Position numbers and translations under genes: made by a program
Assembly (NCBI GenBank): GCA_903887975.1
Contig: CAISSD010000074.1
Span: 1 to 12,984 of the forward strand
DNA length: 12,984 bases
From: an uncultured Legionellaceae bacterium
GTDB lineage: Bacteria; Pseudomonadota; Gammaproteobacteria; Legionellales; Legionellaceae
Direction: 5' to 3'
Notes under the pieces: model-generated
The model's database searches: none
Told to the model about the DNA's origin: nothing
What the model saw: only the letters and a program-made list of their open reading frames with translations
Part shown: positions 6,263 to 12,984 of the stretch, piece by piece
Layout of the letters: every line of letters starts with the position of its first letter
Position numbering within the stretch: the first letter of the stretch is position 1

Positions 6263-8031
6263 TCGTTCAATACTTCCTCTTGAGGGGCAACACCTGCCCA
6301 CTGTGTGCGATATAATTGCGCATAATAGCCATCAATAGCCAATAATGATTCATGAGTGCCTTGCTCCACAATCCGTCCCTGGTGCAAAACCATGATTTGA
6401 TGTGCCCGCTGAATTGTTGACAAACGATGGGCAATCACGAGTGTGGTTCGATTTTTCATGACCTGCTCTAATGCCGATTGAATAAATTGTTCAGACTCAC
6501 CATCCAATGCGGAAGTGGCTTCATCCAAAATTAAAATAGGCGCATCTTTTAATATCGCACGTGCAATGGCCAAGCGCTGGCGTTGCCCCCCCGAGAGCAA
6601 AACACCATTATCGCCAATTCGTGTCTCGTATCCTTGAGGTAATTTTTGAATGAATTCATCAGCAAACGCAAGTTTCGCCGCAGCCATAATCGCCTCTTTT
6701 GAAACCTCCGCGCGTCCATAAGCAATATTATTGGCCAAAGTATCGTTAAACAATACCACATTTTGACTGACCATCGCCATTTGTTGGCGTAAACTTTGCA
6801 GATTCAAAATATTCAAAGGCGTATCGTCTAAAAATATTTGGCCTTCGGTTGTTTCATAAAATCTTGGCAATAAACTTGCCACAGTGGTTTTACCACTACC
6901 CGAATGCCCGACCAAAGCCACGGTTTGTCCTGCAGGAATGTGAATATTGATGTCTTGAAGCACCGAAAAACCTGGTTCATAGGCAAAAGATACGTTCAGA
7001 AAGCGAATATCACCACGTACCTTGTCCGATAAAATAAGACCTTGTTGCGATTCAATAGGCCTATCCAACAAACCAAAAACACTTTCAGCGCCAGCCAAAC
7101 CACGCTGAATACTGGCATTGAGTGTGGTCAAAACTTTCATGGGCTTAATCAGTTGCAGCATGGCGGCAATAATCGCCAAAAAAGCACCTGCAGTCACATC
7201 AATCACTGTTGCCAAATGAATGGCAACCAAAATAATCAATGCAATACCCAAAGCAATGATGCTCTGAACGCCCAAAACATTGAGCGCTTTACTGATCGCA
7301 ACCTTCATATCATTATGACGTGATTGCTCTGTGGCTTTGGTAAATTTATTAATTTCATAACGCTCACCGCCAAATAGACGAACGACACGATAACCATCAA
7401 TCATCTCACTGGCAATCTCGGTCACCTCGCCCATGGTTTTTTGCACCTGATGACTGATGCGTCGCACGCGTTTATTGGTATAATTGACAATCAAACCAAT
7501 AAATGGGATGGTCATTAAAAACATCAATGACAACTGCCAGCAAATAATCATCATCACCGTTAAAAGACCAATAATCAAACACACGTTTTGTACAAAATCG
7601 GTCAATGCATCAGCGCTCACCTGAGAGACTTGCTCCACATCATACAATATTTTGGACAAAAACTGCCCTGATGTGGCTTTGTCATAATCTGAAGCACGCA
7701 AATACAAAATATGCGAAAAAACATGCTGGCGCAAAACATTAACCACCGAGCGTGCAACAGACGTCATGCAATAACCACCCAGCGCACTGACAAAACCTCG
7801 AACCGTAATCCCAATCAGCACAATCCATGGAATTTTTTTAACAAAATCCATGTCCAAATGAATAAAGCCCCTATCCAAAAAAGGCCGCATTAAATACGTA
7901 AATCCAGCATCAATCAATGAATACAACACACTGGCAAAAAGACCCAACATCAACAAGGGCCAAAAAGGCTTAACATACGTCAATAAACGACGATACAATA
8001 CTTTGGTTTGCAGTAATTTAGATTGTTGCAT
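6250..8031 (-). CDS. msbA: Lipid A export ATP-binding/permease protein MsbA
   Basis: A half-size ABC exporter of 593 residues that flips core-lipid A across the inner membrane. Six hydrophobic helices precede the nucleotide-binding domain, with Walker A GHSGSGKT (about 375-382), signature LSGGQRQ (about 479-485), Walker B ILILDEATSALD and the switch His in IAHRLST. I prefer Met6 of the longest frame (ATG 8031, MQQSKLLQTK) because AAGG lies 6 bases upstream; ATG 8046 has none. It lies directly before lpxK, which fixes the lipid A role over a generic multidrug or peptide exporter. It is the only ABC transporter in the window, so it should not be taken as the dedicated exporter of the lasso peptide some 4 kb away on the other strand. 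Confidence 0.95.
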   Translation of the reverse strand: MQQSKLLQTKVLYRRLLTYVKPFWPLLMLGLFASVLYSLIDAGFTYLMRPFLDRGFIHLDMDFVKKIPWIVLIGITVRGFVSALGGYCMTSVARSVVNVLRQHVFSHILYLRASDYDKATSGQFLSKILYDVEQVSQVSADALTDFVQNVCLIIGLLTVMMIICWQLSLMFLMTIPFIGLIVNYTNKRVRRISHQVQKTMGEVTEIASEMIDGYRVVRLFGGERYEINKFTKATEQSRHNDMKVAISKALNVLGVQSIIALGIALIILVAIHLATVIDVTAGAFLAIIAAMLQLIKPMKVLTTLNASIQRGLAGAESVFGLLDRPIESQQGLILSDKVRGDIRFLNVSFAYEPGFSVLQDINIHIPAGQTVALVGHSGSGKTTVASLLPRFYETTEGQIFLDDTPLNILNLQSLRQQMAMVSQNVVLFNDTLANNIAYGRAEVSKEAIMAAAKLAFADEFIQKLPQGYETRIGDNGVLLSGGQRQRLAIARAILKDAPILILDEATSALDGESEQFIQSALEQVMKNRTTLVIAHRLSTIQRAHQIMVLHQGRIVEQGTHESLLAIDGYYAQLYRTQWAGVAPQEEVLNECLV

Positions 8032-8048
8032 GGACAGCCTTAACATGT

Positions 8049-8076
8049 CTTATAGTGAGCCAGATTGTACACCCAA
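8049..8076 (-). promoter_or_regulatory. Candidate internal promoter before msbA
   Basis: In the gap after pyrD the minus strand carries TTGGGT (8076-8071, 3 of 6) and, 16 bases on, TATAAG (8054-8049, 5 of 6). Transcription would start near 8042, inside the longer possible msbA frame, so if real it supports the ATG at 8031. The evidence is only consensus matching in AT-rich DNA. Confidence 0.28.
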
Positions 8077-8080
8077 TTTA

Positions 8081-9049
8081 TTAAAACGCAATCGCTTGTG
8101 TCAACTGATGAACAAATTTTGGGCCGTGGTAAATCAATCCTGTGTACACTTGTATCAGATTAGCGCCTTCTTTGATTTTATTTTGCGCAGAAACGACATC
8201 GGTAACCCCGCCAGAACCAATCAAACATAATGCATCACCCACTTCTTGTTTGAATAACGACAAACAATGATTGGCCCGACTAGCCAATGGTGCGCCACTT
8301 AAACCACCTTCCATGTCTTGATGACGGTATAGTGTTGTATTGGTGGCAATCACACCATCAATCTTGTGTGAAAGCATAACCTGAGCCATCTGTTTTAAAG
8401 TTTCATCCGATTCATCAGGAGATATTTTTATCACCAATGGGACTCTTCGACGATGTTGTTGCATCAAACGCTTTCGTTGAACTGACAAGGCGGTTAACAA
8501 ATCATCAAAATAAGCGCCTTGTTGTAATTGTCGTAAATGAGGCGTGTTGGGCGAAGATATATTGACGGTAATGTATGAGGCATATGGATAAACCCGCTCC
8601 AAACAATAAACATAATCATCAATGGACTGATTTAATGGCGTGTCTTTGTTTTTTCCAATATTGATTCCCAAAATGCCTGTATAATGCATTTTTTTTAAGT
8701 TCATCACCATGGCATCAACGCCTACATTATTAAAACCCATGCGATTCAACAACGCTTTCGACTCAGGCATTCGACGCAACCGAGGCTTGGGATTGCCTGA
8801 TTGAGGTTTTGGTGTCACGGTGCCAATTTCAATGAATGCAAAACCAATCCTGGCTAAAGCATCTACATACGCGCCGTTTTTATCAAGCCCAGCCGCCAAA
8901 CCAATTCGATGGGGAAATTCAAGACCCATCAACGTTATTGGGTTTTTCTGAGGCATTTTAAATAAAAATTGGGGCGCATAACGCAGCATGGTTAAAGCAA
9001 ATGCATGCGCCATTTCCGGGGGCATATTCAAAAGCAGTGTTTGGAACAT
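8081..9049 (-). CDS. pyrD: Dihydroorotate dehydrogenase (quinone), class 2
   Basis: PyrD oxidises dihydroorotate to orotate in pyrimidine synthesis, passing electrons through FMN to membrane quinones. The 322 residues are close to the family norm for class 2. The N-terminal amphipathic segment (MFQTLLLNMPPEMAHAFAL) is the membrane and quinone-binding part that marks class 2. LAAGLDKNGA (51-60), IGTVTPKPQSGNPKPRLRR (75-93) and NRMGFNNVG (102-110) are family blocks; NISSPNTPHLR (163-173) holds the catalytic serine loop, and LIGSGGV near the C-terminus binds FMN phosphate. The start has AGGA just upstream. It begins 4 bases after the membrane protein gene, so the two are cotranscribed. Confidence 0.97.
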   Translation of the reverse strand: MFQTLLLNMPPEMAHAFALTMLRYAPQFLFKMPQKNPITLMGLEFPHRIGLAAGLDKNGAYVDALARIGFAFIEIGTVTPKPQSGNPKPRLRRMPESKALLNRMGFNNVGVDAMVMNLKKMHYTGILGINIGKNKDTPLNQSIDDYVYCLERVYPYASYITVNISSPNTPHLRQLQQGAYFDDLLTALSVQRKRLMQQHRRRVPLVIKISPDESDETLKQMAQVMLSHKIDGVIATNTTLYRHQDMEGGLSGAPLASRANHCLSLFKQEVGDALCLIGSGGVTDVVSAQNKIKEGANLIQVYTGLIYHGPKFVHQLTQAIAF

Positions 9050-9053
9050 AATC

Positions 9054-9476
9054 CTAGCCTTCGTGAAGCATCTGCTCGATGTAGCGTCGACATGTTAAAG
9101 GCTTATTGATGTAATTAATGTATTGCCTGGTACCACCAGTACCTGTAATCACCAATTGACCATACTGTAAAATACTACCCAAAATCGACTGACGAATATC
9201 AATGCTTTCAATTTTGGTCATCGGGATGTCCAAGGTCTGTTGCACTAAAAATCCCGTGCGTAAAATAACGTGATTCTTTTTGATGGTTAGCGATGAAACA
9301 CTATAATTAATCGATACCATGGCCGCCCAAACCAAGCCTACAAAAGCCAAAACCAAGCCCACATCATGAAAAGGATAAACATTTAATCCAACGTAGAGCA
9401 TTGCGAAAAAAAACAATACCGGCCATACAAAAAGAATCCAGTGCAATCGCGCCAAGTGAATAATATTTTGATCCAT
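9054..9476 (-). CDS. bPH_2 (DUF304/YdbS-like) membrane protein
   Basis: A small inner-membrane protein of 140 residues. Two transmembrane helices (about 12-31 and 39-59 from the chosen Met) are followed by a bacterial PH domain of the YdbS/YdbT type: YSVSSLTIKKNHVILRTGFL, IPMTKIESIDIRQSILGSIL, YGQLVITGTGG. The domain 'IPmtKIEsIdirQsilGrilgyG' is typical of this family; its molecular role is not established, and links to membrane stress have been proposed for relatives. ATG 9476 (MDQNIIH) is chosen over a GTG three codons upstream; neither has a strong ribosome binding site. It is the first gene of the minus-strand run and lies about 36 bases from the inverted-repeat promoter shared with dciA. 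Confidence 0.85.
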   Translation of the reverse strand: MDQNIIHLARLHWILFVWPVLFFFAMLYVGLNVYPFHDVGLVLAFVGLVWAAMVSINYSVSSLTIKKNHVILRTGFLVQQTLDIPMTKIESIDIRQSILGSILQYGQLVITGTGGTRQYINYINKPLTCRRYIEQMLHEG

Positions 9477-9511
9477 ATAAACCACGCTAGGTTGTAAGGT
9501 GAGTTGGAATA

Positions 9512-9541
9512 ATTATACTTTAGTCTCAAAAAAAGTATAAT
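9512..9541. promoter_or_regulatory. Symmetric divergent promoter/operator between bPH_2 gene and dciA
   Basis: A perfect 10-base inverted repeat, ATTATACTTT (9512-9521) and AAAGTATAAT (9532-9541), has a 10-base centre. Each arm holds a perfect TATAAT: on the minus strand at 9517-9512 and on the plus strand at 9541-9536. Seventeen bases upstream of each lies TTATAC, supplied by the opposite arm, so each arm serves as the -10 of one promoter and the (poor) -35 of the other. Expected starts are near 9505 (-) and 9548 (+), close to both genes. Confidence 0.55.
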
Positions 9542-9567
9542 GATCTTTTAGAGGGTACACATCACTC

Positions 9568-9942
9568 ATGAAACGCATACGTCATTGTTTAAATCCAAGA
9601 TTGGCAGAAATTGGCCAGCGATCCATTCAGTTGGAAGCATTGGCTGAGAAAATTTGCCAATTTTTGCCCGCAGAATTTCACCCACATTGCAAGGTAGCCA
9701 GTTTTTCGCAAGGAAATTTGATCTTGACCATTGATTGTCCAGTGTGGGGCGCGCAATTACGCTATTTGTTACCTGAGCTTCGCAATCAATTACGCAGCAC
9801 TGGTGGATTTTATCAATTAAGCAGCATTAAGTTAAATGTCTCAACACCCACATTCAAACCCAAAGAAATCAATGAAGATAAAGTCAAACGCTGCAAACAT
9901 CGACCTCTAAAAGCCTTGTTACAGCATTTGAGCGAAGGTTAA
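9568..9942 (+). CDS. dciA: DciA-like (DUF721) replicative helicase loader
   Basis: A 124-residue DUF721 protein. DciA proteins interact with the DnaB helicase and take the place of DnaC/DnaI loaders in most bacteria. The diagnostic region is LAEKICQFLPAEF, then KVASFSQGNLILTIDCPVWGAQLRYLLPELRNQL (about 42-75), with the conserved Trp before the AQLR helix. The C-terminal tail is basic and probably disordered. The start has GAGGG 12 bases upstream, a slightly long spacing. Its nearness to lpxC matches the lpxC-dciA-secA neighbourhood of many gammaproteobacteria, but here the gene points away from lpxC and another gene intervenes. It converges on the next gene with overlapping stops. Confidence 0.82.
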   Translation: MKRIRHCLNPRLAEIGQRSIQLEALAEKICQFLPAEFHPHCKVASFSQGNLILTIDCPVWGAQLRYLLPELRNQLRSTGGFYQLSSIKLNVSTPTFKPKEINEDKVKRCKHRPLKALLQHLSEG

Positions 9943-10433
9943 AATGTCATGCCATTCAATTCGCGCTCCAAATATTCTAAATCATCATTTTTTTTATCAA
10001 GCAAAAAAATTGATGATGGATTTGCCAATAGATGTTGTTCTAAATAAAAGTTTAATTGCATCATTTCAACTTCGAATTGATGGTATAATTCATTATTAAT
10101 CCAGAAAAATTGCCCCTCACGAAGAAGTAACTCGACTTTTGAGACCGCTGCATTAAGTTCAGTATTGGGGTCGACAAAATGACCATCATCATCATCCAAA
10201 GAAAATTGAAGGGGTTCTTTATTTAGTTTTTCAATCTCTAAAATTTTTTTAACTTGCTTGACAAGATCTCTGGCCCTTGAAACTTCAGTAGCAATCATTT
10301 CCCATTTTGCTTTTGAATCAAAAAAAATAGGTGACTGACGACCTAGAACTGGACTTAAATCCAAAACAGATATAGGGGAAAAAAAACGATTATTCGAATC
10401 AACACTTCTTAAACGCTTCATGATCAATACCAT
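9939..10433 (-). CDS. Hypothetical helical protein
   Basis: I do not recognise this 164-residue protein. It has no signal peptide or membrane helix. After a short basic N-terminus (MKRLRS from Met5) comes a predicted helical, charged stretch (AKWEMIATEVSRARDLVKQVKKILEIEKL, about 42-70), an acidic patch (LDDDDGHFVD), and a second helical half rich in Leu and Glu (ELNAAVSKVELLLREGQ; MMQLNFYLEQHLL). It may be a small helical-bundle or coiled-coil protein. ATG 10433 or Met5 (10421) could be the start; neither has a ribosome binding site. A weak promoter (TATCAT on the minus strand, 10460-10455) and a small palindrome GTTATGATAAC (10452-10462) lie in the 50-base gap behind lpxC. Its TAA overlaps the TAA of dciA. 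Confidence 0.65.
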   Translation of the reverse strand: MVLIMKRLRSVDSNNRFFSPISVLDLSPVLGRQSPIFFDSKAKWEMIATEVSRARDLVKQVKKILEIEKLNKEPLQFSLDDDDGHFVDPNTELNAAVSKVELLLREGQFFWINNELYHQFEVEMMQLNFYLEQHLLANPSSIFLLDKKNDDLEYLERELNGMTF

Positions 10434-10483
10434 ATGGTTGTAATTTCATTGGTTATGATAACATGATATTGTTTTTGTGCATA

Positions 10484-11401
10484 CTATATCAACACAACAT
10501 CTAATCCATGAGCATCATGATGTGCGGCTTGGGGTGATTTTTCAAACGTTGTGTACTCCCAAGAATCTTGCGCCAAGATTAATTTTCGCAACAAGCAATT
10601 ATTCAATGCATGCCCCGAACGATAGCCTTCAAACGCACCAATAAGGCCTGTTCCCAACAAGGATAAGTCACCCACCGCGTCCAAAACTTTATGTTTAACA
10701 AATTCATCTTCAAACCGAAGTCCATCTTCGTTTAAAACCCGATAACCATCCACAACAATCGCATTATCCAAACTACCACCCAAGGCCAAGCCTGATTCAC
10801 GTAATTTTTCATAATCCGACATAAACCCAAAAGTTCTGGCACGACATACTTCTTTCACATAAGATGCACTCGAGAAGTCAAACCTTGCCTGTTGTGGTTT
10901 GTCTTGAAAAACTGGATGAGGAAAATCAATGGTCATGGAAATTCGGTAGCCATCAAAAGGTAATAATTGTACATATTTTTCTTTTTCTTCAATACGAATG
11001 GGCTTAAGAATGCGTATGTATTTTTTGAATGCATTTTGTTCGCGAATTCCTGCGGATTGAATCAAAAAAACAAATGGCGCTGCACTACCGTCCATAATGG
11101 GAATTTCTGGGCCATTGATATCGATATAAGCATTATCAATGCCAAGACCAGCAAGGGCCGACAACAAATGCTCAACTGTTGCCACTTTCACATTCTGATG
11201 CTCTAGCGAGGTACACAATAAGGTATCACAAACATAATCATATAGCGCAGGAATTTCAACAACAGGATCAAGATCAATTCGTCTAAAAATAATGCCCGTA
11301 TTAATGGGTGCAGGGCGCACCTTCACCTGTACGGTGTCTCCTGAATGAAGACCAACACCTGTAGCTTGTATGCTTCTTTTAGGGGTTCGTTGTTTTGTCA
11401 T
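10484..11401 (-). CDS. lpxC: UDP-3-O-acyl-N-acetylglucosamine deacetylase
   Basis: LpxC is the zinc hydrolase that makes the first committed step of lipid A synthesis, in the cytoplasm. With the start at 11401 it has 305 residues, the same length as the E. coli enzyme, and begins MTKQRTPKRSIQATGVGLHSG, which closely follows the known N-terminus. AAGGTGA lies 7 bases upstream, whereas the upstream ATG at 11422 is jammed against an AGGAG. The catalytic Glu77 and zinc ligand His78 are in ATVEHLLSAL, the ligands His237 and Asp241 in KHKVLDAVGDL, and His264 in SGHALNN. It has its own strong promoter just upstream. In many relatives ftsZ precedes lpxC; here a secreted amidinohydrolase-like gene does. 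Confidence 0.98.
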   Translation of the reverse strand: MTKQRTPKRSIQATGVGLHSGDTVQVKVRPAPINTGIIFRRIDLDPVVEIPALYDYVCDTLLCTSLEHQNVKVATVEHLLSALAGLGIDNAYIDINGPEIPIMDGSAAPFVFLIQSAGIREQNAFKKYIRILKPIRIEEKEKYVQLLPFDGYRISMTIDFPHPVFQDKPQQARFDFSSASYVKEVCRARTFGFMSDYEKLRESGLALGGSLDNAIVVDGYRVLNEDGLRFEDEFVKHKVLDAVGDLSLLGTGLIGAFEGYRSGHALNNCLLRKLILAQDSWEYTTFEKSPQAAHHDAHGLDVVLI

Positions 11402-11451
11402 GCAACATTCACCTTGATGCATCTCCTGTTTTTTTTATAGAAGTCTAGAAA

Positions 11452-11481
11452 ATTATAGCAGACTTTATCGAATAAAGTCCA
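11452..11481 (-). promoter_or_regulatory. lpxC promoter with a hairpin-forming spacer
   Basis: On the minus strand an extended -10 box TGCTATAAT (11460-11452) follows a -35 box TGGACT (11481-11476, 4 of 6) at 18 bases. The spacer and -35 contain a perfect 8-base inverted repeat with a 3-base loop, GACTTTAT/ATAAAGTC (11461-11468 and 11472-11479). In DNA this could be an operator; in RNA from the upstream gene it could form a weak hairpin just after the stop at 11491, but no T-run follows, so it is a poor terminator. Confidence 0.55.
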
Positions 11482-11490
11482 CCAAGCCTC

Positions 11491-12468
11491 TTAATGATAA
11501 ATTTCAGCCAACATACAGCGCGCACTTCCACCACCAATGGCTTCAATCAAATTCAATTGCACAGGTACTATTTTTGAAAAATGTCGCATTAAATTTAATT
11601 GTTCTGGCGTGTAATGATCATAAGCCTGTTTTGACATCACCAAAATGTTTTTTCCTTGATTGTTTTTTAATTCCAAAACATTACCACACATATGCCCAAC
11701 TTGATCTTGGTTAATAACAATAATTTGTTTTTTATCTTGCTTTAGCGTTGCAACCACCTTGTCACGTTCTTGTTTGTTTGGAATACAATCCAAGCACAAA
11801 ACAGCATATTGCTTAGCCAAGCCCATCATGACATTGGTATGATAAATTGCTTTTCCCAAAGCATCCACGCTGTGAAACAAAATAGGCTGATAACCCAATA
11901 AACTTCCAACTTTCTTGACCAAAACAGGATCGGTTCGCGGCGAAATTGCGGCATAAATTCGATGATGTTCTCTGTCCAAAATCATGCTCCCTGTACCCTC
12001 AAGAATTTGATTTTGATCGTTTCTTAAATCGATGGTTTGCCGCATCACGATGCGGTGCTCTTTTAATGTTTTTCTTAATTGCACGGGATTAACTTCTTTT
12101 TGTCGACTTTGGGTCAACATGGGATAAAGCAAGAGCGTGGTTTCTCCCTTTTCATCAACATGAGTTGAAAACCAATTGTTGGGAAAAACGGCATCCACAA
12201 GATACGGATCTTGTTTAAAAACAACAACCTCTATCCCATTTTTTCTTAATTTAGCCACCATTTGATGAAACTCCGACATCACCTTGGCTTTTAAATTGCT
12301 AATGGACAAATGATGCTGATAGGTATTACTTTTGGCCGTTTCAGGATTGTATTGAAACCCTTCTGGAGGCACCATCAACACCGTTGAAGTAGCATACTGA
12401 GTTTCTTGAGCGGCAAAACCATAACCCAACATCAAGAAAAAAACTAATCCCATAAATCGAACAACCAT
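11491..12468 (-). CDS. Secreted CtlX-like amidinotransferase/arginine deiminase-family hydrolase
   Basis: A 325-residue member of the guanidino-group modifying superfamily, closest by recalled motifs to the CtlX (citrulline/arginine deiminase-related) group. Landmarks are VDAVFPNNWFSTH (91-103), LEGTGSMILDR (156-166), YHTNVMM with the catalytic His (209-215), HMCGN (259-263) and the C-terminal GGGSARC with the catalytic Cys318. These residues suggest an active hydrolase acting on arginine, citrulline or a methylated arginine; which one cannot be read off. Unusually, it starts with a signal peptide (MVVRFMGLVFFLMLGYGFA, cleavage near A19-A20), so it is predicted to act in the periplasm or outside the cell. 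GGGAG stands 6 bases before the ATG. It begins one base after the stop of the upstream gene, so the two are coupled. Confidence 0.85.
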   Translation of the reverse strand: MVVRFMGLVFFLMLGYGFAAQETQYATSTVLMVPPEGFQYNPETAKSNTYQHHLSISNLKAKVMSEFHQMVAKLRKNGIEVVVFKQDPYLVDAVFPNNWFSTHVDEKGETTLLLYPMLTQSRQKEVNPVQLRKTLKEHRIVMRQTIDLRNDQNQILEGTGSMILDREHHRIYAAISPRTDPVLVKKVGSLLGYQPILFHSVDALGKAIYHTNVMMGLAKQYAVLCLDCIPNKQERDKVVATLKQDKKQIIVINQDQVGHMCGNVLELKNNQGKNILVMSKQAYDHYTPEQLNLMRHFSKIVPVQLNLIEAIGGGSARCMLAEIYH

Positions 12469-12469
12469 T

Positions 12470-12984
12470 TTAAGCTCCCATCGTGTTATTCAAGAAATAT
12501 TCATCTGATTCAAACGCTTCCAGACGTTGCGAAAAAAAAGTGTTGTTGCTTTTAGATGGCCAACATGAAGCCACAGTACAGGCCACTTCTTGAACCGTAC
12601 AACGAACCGAACCCCCTGATTTTTGAATCACCGCATAGGGGACTTCAATCACATCCATCTTGCCATGAGTCAGTGCTTTAATACGCTCTAAATTCACCCT
12701 TGTGTATGAAATAAGATGCTCTTGCAACGCTTGCTCTTCTGTCATGCCGATTGCTTTTTCTATAGCACCATTTACAAACATTTTGAATCGATTTGTTTTG
12801 GTATTTTGCAATACCGCAGCATTGGTGGCATACGCCAACGCTTCTAATTTTGAAATGGTCAGCAAACGCTCTGGAGGATACAGGGTGCGAATCATGGCGC
12901 GCCCCTCATCATCCATGGTGGCCGTTCCCTCTTGAATCTTTGGCCAACCATGCACATCCATTTGAAGCGCACCAGCTTCATCCA
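12470..12984 (-). CDS. Second guanidino-group modifying enzyme, C-terminal part (runs off the window)
   Basis: The reading frame is open to the right edge (…DEAGALQ before the Met at 12961), so the N-terminal part lies outside and no start can be set. The 170 or so visible residues end in a segment like that of amidinotransferase/arginine deiminase enzymes: KSGGSVRCTVQEVAC, whose Cys (121 counted from the Met at 12961) would be the nucleophile, parallel to GGGSARC of the next gene. Earlier there is LEALAYATNAAVL (39-51), MFVNGAIEKAIGM and a helical region EEQALQEHLISYTRVNLERIK. After the Cys motif is a 40-residue tail (ASCWPSKSNNTFF... to NNTMGA). The family call rests on the Cys motif and on being adjacent to a related enzyme; subfamily and substrate are unknown. 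Confidence 0.6.
   Translation of the reverse strand, partial: DEAGALQMDVHGWPKIQEGTATMDDEGRAMIRTLYPPERLLTISKLEALAYATNAAVLQNTKTNRFKMFVNGAIEKAIGMTEEQALQEHLISYTRVNLERIKALTHGKMDVIEVPYAVIQKSGGSVRCTVQEVACTVASCWPSKSNNTFFSQRLEAFESDEYFLNNTMGA

Noticed and set aside
6250..8031. ABC exporter as the lasso peptide exporter (D protein)
   Set aside because: It overlaps lpxK in the classical msbA-lpxK arrangement and lies on the other strand, several genes away from the lasso pair.

Overview
The window reads as an AT-rich chromosome segment of a Gram-negative gammaproteobacterium. It carries lipid A genes (lpxC, lpxK, msbA), a class 2 (quinone-linked) pyrD and a DUF721/DciA gene close to lpxC. The closeness of lpxC and dciA and the AT-rich compact layout recall Legionella/Coxiella-type genomes (Legionellales), but that placement is an inference from gene content, not a measured phylogeny.

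Layout. (a) 1-568: no intact gene; a short broken ORF that may be the remnant of an AbiEii-like nucleotidyltransferase. (b) 569-2631, + strand: the highlight, a two-gene RiPP locus with a 56-residue precursor carrying a YxxP leader motif and a Gly/Pro/Asp core, followed by a 604-residue asparagine-synthetase-like macrolactam cyclase. Together these are the A and C genes of a lasso peptide system; the leader-binding protein, leader peptidase and exporter are not in the window. (c) 2857-3948, +: a cytoplasmic TPR protein behind its own promoter, which overlaps a perfect inverted repeat. (d) 3945-9476, all on the - strand: a tightly packed run transcribed as bPH_2 membrane protein, pyrD, msbA, lpxK, secreted CrtC/AttH-like protein, GlcG/HbpS-like protein. 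(e) 9512-9541: a perfect inverted repeat that places mirror-image -10 boxes between this run and dciA. (f) 9568-9942, +: dciA. (g) 9939-12984, - strand: a hypothetical protein, lpxC with a strong extended -10 promoter, and two adjacent guanidino-group modifying enzymes. One of these has a signal peptide; the other runs off the right edge.

How the parts work together. LpxC commits the cell to lipid A synthesis, LpxK adds the 4'-phosphate, and MsbA flips the finished core-lipid A. PyrD feeds pyrimidine synthesis and DciA loads the replicative helicase, so regions d-g are mostly housekeeping. The lasso locus is accessory, sits next to apparent gene debris and looks like an acquired or partly decayed cluster. 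Genes are packed tightly: several starts overlap the preceding stop, and both convergent gene pairs end with overlapping stop codons, leaving no room for ordinary terminators.
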